Positions 57,204-64,000 of a DNA stretch of 64,000 bases are shown piece after piece. The notes under the pieces are model-generated. The model worked only from the letters and a program-made list of their open reading frames with translations, was not told where the DNA came from and did no database searches. The stretch covers positions 120,198-184,197 of the forward strand of contig DIFA01000019.1 of the NCBI GenBank assembly GCA_002418895.1, given 5' to 3'. The stretch's first letter is position 1. Every line of letters starts with the position of its first letter. Source of the DNA: Dehalococcoidia bacterium UBA5760 (lineage in GTDB: Bacteria; Chloroflexota; Dehalococcoidia; Dehalococcoidales; UBA5760). Both the position numbers and the translations under genes were made by a program.

Positions 57204-57863
57204 ATGAAAAGAAAGATTATCGGAATGGTCTCGGCCATCAGCGTGATCGCCATATTGCTGGGCACCGGCACCTGGGCGCTGTTCACTGACACCGAGACCA
57301 GCACCGGCAACGTATTCACCGCCGGCACCATCGACCTCGAGGTGAACGACCAGAACCCGTGGGTCAGTACCATCGACGGTGACTGGGGGGACTACAAGCC
57401 CGACCAGACCGTTGCCGCCGCCCAGATTACCCTGGAGAATGTCGGCAGCAACCCCATGGACGTCTGGATGAAGATTACCAAGACCGCAACTTCCCAAGGT
57501 ACTGATACAGAGCCCGAATTGGCAGAAGAGGCTGGCACACCTAAACATGACATCGACACCGTCATTCGCTATGAGCTTACCGTGGGTGGCACACCTAAAA
57601 TCACCTATGCCAATAACTACACCATCACCACGAACGGCACGTTGGGAACAACCGGTATTGACACCTACTACATCTGGATCGGCAATATAGCCGCCGCCGG
57701 GACTTTAACGGTAGACCAGAACTTCAAGATGGATACTGGTACCACCAACTGGGCACAGGGTGACACCATGACCTTCACCATCGAGTTCTTCGCTCAGCAG
57801 TCCGAGGGGGATACTACACCGACCGCTCCCGCGACGGAACTGACCGGTTACGGCAGACCATAA
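57204..57863 (+). CDS. TasA/camelysin-like secreted protein 1 (SipW-dependent signal)
   Basis: 219 residues from ATG 57204 (AGGAG upstream). The signal region KRKIIGMVSAISVIAILLGTGTWALFTDTETSTGNVFTAGTIDLEV is the hallmark SipW-cognate type: hydrophobic segment, A-L-F-x-D-T-E-T, then N-x-F-x-A-G-T-I-D-L. The mature beta-sandwich (VENVGSNPMDVWMKI region) resembles TasA/CalY matrix fibre proteins. It ends with TMTFTIEFFAQQSEGDTTP and a short TELTGYGRP tail that is repeated in the next protein. Likely a fibre or matrix subunit on the cell surface. Confidence 0.9.
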   Translation: MKRKIIGMVSAISVIAILLGTGTWALFTDTETSTGNVFTAGTIDLEVNDQNPWVSTIDGDWGDYKPDQTVAAAQITLENVGSNPMDVWMKITKTATSQGTDTEPELAEEAGTPKHDIDTVIRYELTVGGTPKITYANNYTITTNGTLGTTGIDTYYIWIGNIAAAGTLTVDQNFKMDTGTTNWAQGDTMTFTIEFFAQQSEGDTTPTAPATELTGYGRP

Positions 57864-58006
57864 TTCGAGAACAGGGAGTTAACCTGGTATGTTAGATCGT
57901 TTTTAGAGGCGGGACGGGCAGCCGGTGAAGCGCCGGCCGCTCATCCTGCCCCGGGCGGAGAGCCGAACATGGTGAGCAGGAAAAGAAGCGGGCAGAGGTG
58001 CCGCAG

Positions 58007-58696
58007 ATGAAGAAGTACTTGCTTCTTCTATGTTTAGCTATTGTCCTCATCGGGGGGACAGTGGCCAGTGGCACCTTTGCCCTGTTCGGCGACACCGAGA
58101 CGTCGGGGGAGAACGTGTTCACGGCGGGCACCATCGACCTGTCCGTGAACGATGAAAACCCCTGGCAGAGCCAGATCGATACCCACCTGAACGATATGGC
58201 GCCGGGCGACTCCGAGGAGATTTACATCAAGCTGACCGCTGTCGGCAGCAACCCCACGGACATCTGGATGAGGATTACCGGCGTCGAAACTGACGGCGGC
58301 CCGGCCACCTACTACGGTTATGCGTCATCCGAGCCGGAGTATGTGGCCGAAGGCGGCACCTTCACTGCTGGCGTTCCCGACGGAAACAATACACCTATAA
58401 ACGATATCGATTCCGTGGTTTCGCTGGCGGTGGACCTGGGCAATAAGGATACAGGTTACGGTACTCTGTACGTGAATGCGATAAAGGATAAATGGATTTA
58501 CCTGGGCAATCTGGAATACCTGGGCTACTGGATAGGCAGCATCGGCTTTAAGATTAATGCCGGTGCCGTTGGCGAGTACGACGAATACCAGGGCGACACC
58601 ATGACCTTCGACATCGAGTTCTTCGCCCAGCAGAGTGAGGGCGATACCCAGCCGGATCCGCCCGGAACAGAACTAGGCGGCTACGAAAGACCCTAG
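58007..58696 (+). CDS. TasA/camelysin-like secreted protein 2
   Basis: 229 residues from ATG 58007, eight bases after GAGGTG. Signal MKKYLLLLCLAIVLIGGTVASGTFALFGDTETSGENVFTAGTIDLSV is again SipW-type. The mature domain is homologous to the preceding protein over its length (AVGSNPTDIWMRITG; TMTFDIEFFAQQSEGDTQP; TELGGYERP). A central insertion rich in Gly, Tyr and Asp differs. Two paralogous fibre subunits in tandem recall TasA plus TapA in Bacillus; which is major or accessory is unknown. Confidence 0.9.
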   Translation: MKKYLLLLCLAIVLIGGTVASGTFALFGDTETSGENVFTAGTIDLSVNDENPWQSQIDTHLNDMAPGDSEEIYIKLTAVGSNPTDIWMRITGVETDGGPATYYGYASSEPEYVAEGGTFTAGVPDGNNTPINDIDSVVSLAVDLGNKDTGYGTLYVNAIKDKWIYLGNLEYLGYWIGSIGFKINAGAVGEYDEYQGDTMTFDIEFFAQQSEGDTQPDPPGTELGGYERP

Positions 58697-58740
58697 CTAA
58701 CAGTGATATGTGATACTGACAAGTAGAGTGAACAAGTAGA

Positions 58741-61101
58741 GTGAATAATAACGTAGAGAAAAACAAGGGGAAGGCGCTACCGCAGGTGACCAGGAAAGTA
58801 TTGCTGCTGTCACTGACCATCGCCCTCGTCACAGGCATGCTGGCCAGCGGCACCCTTGCCCTTTTCCATAATACCGAAAAATCGGCGGGCAACCTGCTCA
58901 CGGCATGGATTGAGACCGTGACCCCGACTGAATGGTGGACCGTCACCGACTGGTCGGATTTTATGTCCGGCGCCGGCGTATACACCAGGGTAGACCTGGA
59001 AGACCCGGAGACCTATGACGCCTACGTTTATCTCACCGAAGACGTCGATTTCTATGCCTTCCGGGGCAACGATACTCCCGATTTCTGGCAATACGACGAA
59101 GGCTACAACAAGTGGTATTCCATGGCCAGCGCACCGGCTGCCGTCGGCGCCGGCGGCTCGCTGGCCTATACCCGCGACCAGTATATCTACGGCATGCAGG
59201 GGGGTAACAATACTGGCTTCTGGCGCTACGACATCACCAATAATGTCTGGGACGTGATGGCCGACACTCCGGACGTGGTCAACGACGGCGGCTACCTCCG
59301 CTGGGGCGGCCGCGACGGCAACAACAACAACAAGATATACGCCTACCAGGGCGGTACGGCCGCTTTCTGGGTGTACGATACCGGTACCAATAGCTGGTCT
59401 ACGCTGTCACCCGCTCCGGACACTACCGGGGCGGGGGCCAGCCTGGTCTGGACAGGGGGCGATGACATCTACGGCACGCGGGGCGGCAGCAGCGCTAGCT
59501 TCTGGTACTACGATATCAGCGCCGATGAATGGAGCGATGAAGTTGCTGATGATCCGGCAGGGGGCATCGGAGCCGGCGCCGAGCTTTCCTATGTCAACGT
59601 GGAGTTCGTTGTCGCGGAAAATACCTATACTTTCAACCATATCTACGCGACACGGGGCGGCGGCACTCAAGATTTCTGGCGCTACAGCCTGGCCTCAGGT
59701 GACTGGGAGGTAAGGGCCAGCACCCCGGCGGCCATTACCAGCAGCGGCACGCTGCGCTGGGACGGCAGCGGCTTCATCTTCGCCTTCCAGGGCGGCACCA
59801 ATACCATGTGGCGCTACAACATATTAAGGAATGCCTGGCCGAACGCCCTGATGCCGACAACCAACAATATTACCAACGGCGGGGCAATCTGCATCGACGA
59901 CGATGCGGAATATCTCTACGCCCTGCAGGGTAACAGCGATCAGTTCTGGCGTTATCACATTTCTGCTGACTTCATCTGGGAGGAACTTGACTCCACGCCG
60001 GGAACCGTTTCCAGCGGAGGGGCGCTGGCCTACACCGGAGCCTACATCTACGCCCTGCAGGGGAACAGCAATACCGGCTTCTGGCGCTACAACATCTCCG
60101 GCGACTCCTGGACGGCGATGACCAACGCACCGGGGAACGTAGCCGCCGGCGGGGCGCTGGCCTGGGACGGCGGCAACTTCATCTACGCCCTGCAGGGGGG
60201 TGGTAATACTGGTTTCTGGCGCTACGACATCTCCGGCGGCTCCTGGCAAACTCTGGCGACTACACCAGACACAATAGGCTACGGTGGGGCGCTCTGCTAT
60301 CGGGCAAGCAACGACTCCATCTATGCCCTGCGCGGCGACAACACCCGGGATTTCTATCGCTACAGCCTGAGTGGCCCTAGTGCGGGAACCTGGATCGATA
60401 TCTCGGCCATAGCACAAAACACAAGGGTGCCCGGGGCAGTGGGCGCCGGCGGCGCCCTGGCCTGCCCGCCCGGCGATTATCTCTACATAATGCGCGGCAA
60501 CAATACCCAGAGCTTCTACCGCTTCGACATGAGCGGCTTCGGCCCCGGTACGGAAGGATGGTTCCACCCCGGATCGACCAATATGGCTAACACCCTCGCC
60601 GCGGTAGGCACCAGCGGCGTCGGCGGCGGGGCCCTGGTCTTCGACGGGACCACCTTCATCTACGGCCTGCGCGGCACGAACAGCAAGGACTTCTGGCGCT
60701 ACAGCATACCCAACAACACCTGGCTGATCGCCGCGGAAAACCTGCTGGCCGCCGCCGGCGCCGGCGCCAAGATGGTGGGCTATGTCGAGGCCTACGCTAC
60801 CGAAGGCTGGCGGGTATCCTACGTCTTCGACAGCGAGTCGATTGGCACCGACTGGCTGGTGCTGGAGTGGGACGAAACGCTACCGCCCAATACCGATATC
60901 ACCTTTGAGGTGCGCGCCTCCAATACCCAGTTCTACCTTAATGACGCTTCGCCTGCCTGGATACCGGTGGGCGGTCATTCTCCGGCCAGTCTGTCGCTGA
61001 CCGGACAGTACGTGCAGTGGCGCGTCACCCTCAGCACCGGTAACATCATGGTCACGCCGGAACTGTACGAGGTGAGAATGGGGTATATACTTGCTCCGTA
61101 G
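58741..61101 (+). CDS. Large kelch-like repeat surface protein with SipW-type signal
   Basis: 786 residues. The N-terminus has a SipW-type signal (KVLLLSLTIALVTGMLASGTLALFHNTEKSAGNLL). Residues about 105-690 contain 12 repeats of roughly 45-58 residues. Each has the core YALQG-N-NTGFWRYDIS, followed by W-x3-x-P and a GGALAY strand, so the protein should form one or two beta-propellers. The C-terminal 100 residues (WRVSYVFDSESIGTDWLVLEW onward) form another beta domain. Start is GTG 58741, inside a tandem AAGTAGAGTGAA duplication; ribosome binding is weak. Probably a ligand-binding or adhesive surface partner of the TasA-like fibres. Confidence 0.85.
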   Translation: MNNNVEKNKGKALPQVTRKVLLLSLTIALVTGMLASGTLALFHNTEKSAGNLLTAWIETVTPTEWWTVTDWSDFMSGAGVYTRVDLEDPETYDAYVYLTEDVDFYAFRGNDTPDFWQYDEGYNKWYSMASAPAAVGAGGSLAYTRDQYIYGMQGGNNTGFWRYDITNNVWDVMADTPDVVNDGGYLRWGGRDGNNNNKIYAYQGGTAAFWVYDTGTNSWSTLSPAPDTTGAGASLVWTGGDDIYGTRGGSSASFWYYDISADEWSDEVADDPAGGIGAGAELSYVNVEFVVAENTYTFNHIYATRGGGTQDFWRYSLASGDWEVRASTPAAITSSGTLRWDGSGFIFAFQGGTNTMWRYNILRNAWPNALMPTTNNITNGGAICIDDDAEYLYALQGNSDQFWRYHISADFIWEELDSTPGTVSSGGALAYTGAYIYALQGNSNTGFWRYNISGDSWTAMTNAPGNVAAGGALAWDGGNFIYALQGGGNTGFWRYDISGGSWQTLATTPDTIGYGGALCYRASNDSIYALRGDNTRDFYRYSLSGPSAGTWIDISAIAQNTRVPGAVGAGGALACPPGDYLYIMRGNNTQSFYRFDMSGFGPGTEGWFHPGSTNMANTLAAVGTSGVGGGALVFDGTTFIYGLRGTNSKDFWRYSIPNNTWLIAAENLLAAAGAGAKMVGYVEAYATEGWRVSYVFDSESIGTDWLVLEWDETLPPNTDITFEVRASNTQFYLNDASPAWIPVGGHSPASLSLTGQYVQWRVTLSTGNIMVTPELYEVRMGYILAP

Positions 61102-61127
61102 GGAGTGCAGAATACGGGATTTAGGTG

Positions 61128-62729
61128 ATGATAAGGGTAATTAGAAACAGGTTTAAGCCGGGACGGCATCCGGCGATGCCGAAACTGGTGCTGACGGCGA
61201 TTCTGCTGGCCGGGATAGTCCAGATGGGGCTACTCCCGTCCGCGGTCTATGCCCAGGACCCGGTCGAGCTCGTGCTGGGTGGCGAAGGGGCAATCCCCTG
61301 GGCCATAACCGATGTTATGCCCTGCGACAGCGGCAGCAAAACGGTTACCCTGCATAACGCCGGTACTGCCGACGGCACACTCTCTCTCTGGATAAGCGAA
61401 ATCTCCGATGAAGAGTACTCACAGCCGGAATCGGAGACCGGCAATACCGCAGAACCGGGTGAGCTGGGACAAAATCTGCTCTTTGACCTGGCCGCCAGCA
61501 GCGGACTGAGCACCAACATTACCATGCCCACTACCATCTATGGCTTACCACAGAGCGCCGCCGACGCTAATTACGTCCGCATCGCCCTCGGCGCCGGCGC
61601 CACGGTCACCCTGGACTGGCAGTGGCAGCTACCCTGCGGCACGGGCAACGATGCCCAGGGGGACCGGCTGAGCTTCACGATTAACTACTCTCTCGAAGAA
61701 ATCCCCGTTCCTGAGCCCAAGGCACCGAAAAAGTGGGGCACTTCCGACCACGGCAACCTGACCCTGGATATTTTCGGCAGGCTATACTCGGTGACCATCG
61801 ACAGGTTCTACGGTACGGTCTTCGGCTCATACCTCTTCTCTAACGATGCGAATACGATACTGCTGGAAATAGAACGCTTTACCTCGATACTCTGCGGCGA
61901 CACCCCGGGCTACGGAAACGTGGTCACCACGCTGGTGGTCAGCATCGCCACCGATCCGCCTGCGCCGACACCCGGCATGGCGATAATAGGTCCGGTCTAC
62001 AACATCACCGGATATACCGGCGGCCGACAGGGGACACCCTGCCCGATGGTAAACCTCAGCAAACCGGTCGTCCTCTCGCTGCAATACGACCCGGATATTC
62101 TGCCCGACAACAGCAGCGGCGTTTATCTCTGCTATTACGACGCAGCGAGCGGGGAATGGGTGGAGCTGTCCTCCGATACCGGCCGACCGGCTCAGCCGGG
62201 ATTTGCCAGCGGCCTCCTGACCCACCTGACCTCTTTCGCGGTGGTTGCCCGTACCGGCGAGGAGGCAGCACCGGAGCCGCCATCACCGAACACGTCGTCA
62301 CCGGCAGTAAAGTACCCGGAACCGGCACCAGCCCGTTTCACCGTCCGTGATTTGTCCGTTGTTCCCAACCAGATGTTCGTCCGTATCGGCTCCATCCCCC
62401 TGATGATCGAGACGGGTAAGAGCGCCACGGCAGTGGCCAGAGTAGCCAACGACGGCGGACAGAGCGGCAGCTACCAAGCCGTCCTCAAGCTTAACGACAT
62501 AGTGAAATTTGAGACCGGGGTCGAGTTGGAGCCCGGGCAGATCCGGGAGGTTGTTTTCAATCTGTCGGGCGGCAGAGACGGTACCAACACCGTCCGGATA
62601 GAGAATCTAGAGAAGGAATTCACCGCGTCACGATGGTACAACTGGCCGGTAATTGCCGGTATGGCTACCGCCCTGGTCTTCATTATACTGGGCATCTACC
62701 GCCTGACTAAACGACGGTCAAGGCAGTAG
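61128..62729 (+). CDS. Membrane-anchored surface protein with CARDB-like domain
   Basis: 533 residues: signal peptide (LVLTAILLAGIVQMGLLPSAVYA), an N-terminal beta-sandwich with VTLHNAGTADGTLSLWISEIS that resembles the TasA-type core, a central region with VVLSLQYDPDIL and DAASGEWVELSSDTG, a proline-rich linker near residue 400, a CARDB-like domain (VARVANDGGQSGSYQAVLKLND), and a C-terminal membrane helix with basic end (WPVIAGMATALVFIILGIYRLTKRRSRQ). This topology suits a cell-surface anchor for the secreted fibre proteins. ATG 61128 follows the kelch gene by 26 bases. Confidence 0.85.
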   Translation: MIRVIRNRFKPGRHPAMPKLVLTAILLAGIVQMGLLPSAVYAQDPVELVLGGEGAIPWAITDVMPCDSGSKTVTLHNAGTADGTLSLWISEISDEEYSQPESETGNTAEPGELGQNLLFDLAASSGLSTNITMPTTIYGLPQSAADANYVRIALGAGATVTLDWQWQLPCGTGNDAQGDRLSFTINYSLEEIPVPEPKAPKKWGTSDHGNLTLDIFGRLYSVTIDRFYGTVFGSYLFSNDANTILLEIERFTSILCGDTPGYGNVVTTLVVSIATDPPAPTPGMAIIGPVYNITGYTGGRQGTPCPMVNLSKPVVLSLQYDPDILPDNSSGVYLCYYDAASGEWVELSSDTGRPAQPGFASGLLTHLTSFAVVARTGEEAAPEPPSPNTSSPAVKYPEPAPARFTVRDLSVVPNQMFVRIGSIPLMIETGKSATAVARVANDGGQSGSYQAVLKLNDIVKFETGVELEPGQIREVVFNLSGGRDGTNTVRIENLEKEFTASRWYNWPVIAGMATALVFIILGIYRLTKRRSRQ

Positions 62730-62749
62730 AACAGTCAGGCTAACCTTCT

Positions 62750-63190
62750 TCAGCACGATTCAGTATCCGTAGATTGCCTATCTTCCGGTATACCCAGCCC
62801 CCATCCGCAGACAGGGCAGTTGATGCTCTTAATCAGATACCGGCTGGTCGGACAGCCTTCATCGGTAGCTTCCTCGAAGGCCAGTACCACCTCGTCAATC
62901 CTTTTCCGGGTAAGGTGAACAAAGGTCCCGCAGCGGGGGCAGAGCACATACCTCTTCCTGCCTTTGATCAGAACGCCCGAATCCGGCACCGGCTCACGAG
63001 GCGACAGCTGCTTATTCAGCCGGTCGATCTCGCTTTCTATTTCGGACAGCCGCCCGCCCTCTTCAGGTACCTTGCCTTCAAGGATATCCTTTTTCAGATC
63101 GTGCAGGTGCTCCCAGCGCTCAATGATTTCCAGCCGCTCCCGCTCGGTCTTGCCCTCCAACCCCTCCGGGATGATATCTTCGTGCTCCAT
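62750..63190 (-). CDS. Zinc-ribbon protein of unknown function
   Basis: 146 residues. The N-terminal half is highly charged and helical (EIIERWEHLHDLKKDILEGKVPEEGGRLSEIESEIDRL), a likely coiled coil. The C-terminal half has CPRCG (about residue 85) and CPVCG (about residue 127), a zinc-ribbon pair. No enzymatic motif is visible. It lies 55 bases downstream of serS on the same strand and may be co-transcribed with it. Confidence 0.75.
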   Translation of the reverse strand: MEHEDIIPEGLEGKTERERLEIIERWEHLHDLKKDILEGKVPEEGGRLSEIESEIDRLNKQLSPREPVPDSGVLIKGRKRYVLCPRCGTFVHLTRKRIDEVVLAFEEATDEGCPTSRYLIKSINCPVCGWGLGIPEDRQSTDTESC

Positions 63191-63245
63191 TACTCCCTCC
63201 TGAATACAAAGGACTATCCGGCCACTCCACCCGAGAAAATTAAAG

Positions 63246-64000
63246 CTATTTAATCACCTCGGCACCGACATAAGGACGTAAGACCTCGGGAACAGTGATG
63301 GTGCCGTCGGCATTCTGGTAGTTTTCCATTACGGAGATAAGCACCCTGGGCAAAGCTAATCCCGAACCGTTCAGGGTATGCACGAACTGCGGTCTGGCAT
63401 CAGGAGCAGAACGGTAGCGGATGTTGGTTCGACGCGCCTGAAAATCACCGCAGTTGGAGCAGGAGCTGACCTCCAGCCATTCGCCGCAGCCGGGCGCCCA
63501 CATCTCGACATCATAGGACCTGGTGGAGGAAAATCCCAGGTCAGCCGTGCAGAGCTCCACGATACGATAGGGCAGCCCCAGCTTACGGCAGATATCCTCG
63601 GCGTTGCCGACCATCTTTTCCAGCTCATCGTTGGAGGTGGCGGGTTCGGCAAGCTTGTACATCTCCACCTTATCGAACTGGTGTCCCCGCTTGATGCCAC
63701 GGGTATCCTTGCCCGCCGACATCTTCTCCCGACGGAAACAGGCGGTATAGGCCACGTAGTAGAGGGGTAGCGTACCCGGATTGATTATCTCGTCGCGGTG
63801 CAGGTTGGTAATGGGCACCTCGGCAGTAGGAACAAACCAGAGGTCGTCTTCGTCATCGTGATACAGGTTGTCGGCGAATTTAGGCAGGTTGCCGGATCCG
63901 AAAAGACACTGCTTCTTGACCATAAAGGGCGGGTATACCTCCTGGTAGCCGTGCTCCCTGGTGTGGATATCGAGCATAAAGGCGATCAGCGCTCTCTGCA
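63246..64000 (-). CDS. serS: Seryl-tRNA synthetase, 3' part (5' end outside window)
   Basis: Class II aminoacyl-tRNA synthetase that charges tRNA-Ser. The frame is still open at the window edge (reading QRALIAFMLDIHTREHGY at the start), so only the catalytic C-terminal part is present, about 250 of roughly 420 residues. Motif 2 FRREKMSAGKDTRGIKRGHQF and motif 3 LPRVLISVMENYQNADGTITVPEVLRPY are clear. Internal ATG at 63977 is not the start. Confidence 0.96.
   Translation of the reverse strand, partial: QRALIAFMLDIHTREHGYQEVYPPFMVKKQCLFGSGNLPKFADNLYHDDEDDLWFVPTAEVPITNLHRDEIINPGTLPLYYVAYTACFRREKMSAGKDTRGIKRGHQFDKVEMYKLAEPATSNDELEKMVGNAEDICRKLGLPYRIVELCTADLGFSSTRSYDVEMWAPGCGEWLEVSSCSNCGDFQARRTNIRYRSAPDARPQFVHTLNGSGLALPRVLISVMENYQNADGTITVPEVLRPYVGAEVIK

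Noticed and set aside
59824..60567. 247-residue minus-strand frame inside the kelch repeat gene
   Set aside because: Repetitive shadow of the plus-strand repeats; no start signal.
58741..61101. CRISPR-like or tandem DNA repeat array
   Set aside because: The repeats are of protein sequence, diverge at DNA level and lie within one long open frame.

Overview
The window looks like a piece of a chromosome from an uncultured member of the Dehalococcoidia (phylum Chloroflexota). This is an inference from gene content and protein style; there is no rRNA gene to anchor it. Supporting signs are a short 167-residue EF-Ts, an EF-Tu with a four-cysteine insertion, a glycolytic pgk-apgM-tpiA operon with an archaeal-type phosphoglycerate mutase, lysine synthesis through dapF-dapL, a PEP synthase, and many secreted lipoproteins with transglutaminase-like or peptidase domains. 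TTG and GTG starts are frequent and promoters are of the ordinary sigma-70 kind (TTGACA-N17/18-TATAAT).

Layout. 1-2500: rpsB-tsf-pyrH (minus strand; pyrH runs off the edge) and a lipoprotein. 2713-7667: a Nudix hydrolase, then a regulated uptake operon made of a promoter with a large palindromic operator, a riboswitch-like leader with mutually exclusive terminator and antiterminator, a MolA/TroA-type binding lipoprotein, an unusual CX5CX2C radical SAM enzyme, a FecCD-type permease and its ATPase. 7689-9248: a small accessory patch (IS3 transposase remnant, AlbA_2-domain gene) next to tRNA-Arg. 9305-17563: a membrane protein, pgk-apgM-tpiA, miaA, dapF-dapL and hflX. 18085-23228: lipoproteins, a transglutaminase-like protein, a chagasin-like inhibitor and six tRNA genes, the last (Thr-GGT) directly upstream of tuf. 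23252-27919: tuf-rpmG-secE-nusG-rplK-rplA, an L10 leader, then rplJ-rplL. 28002-38484: small membrane proteins, SemiSWEET, a YifB-like ATPase, uvrA, an HD protein and an SbcC-like ATPase. 38504-45826: minus-strand run ppsA, dGTPase, transglutaminase lipoprotein, dnaG, rpoD. 45963-52779: bifunctional-nuclease-family protein, khpA-rpsP, endonuclease V, prfB (programmed frameshift), a secreted metallopeptidase, a transglutaminase-like lipoprotein and a peptide-binding lipoprotein. 52801-53411: tRNA-Ser with a partial tRNA-like repeat and a ribbon-helix-helix gene.

53667-62729 is the most striking region. A PAS histidine kinase and an OmpR-type regulator are followed by a helically phased array of CTTAACC repeats, a degenerate receiver protein, a SipW-like signal peptidase, two TasA/camelysin-like proteins, a 12-repeat kelch-like propeller protein carrying the same type of signal peptide, and a membrane-anchored surface protein. 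Together they look like a complete, regulated surface-fibre or matrix assembly system. The window ends with a zinc-ribbon protein and the 3' part of serS.
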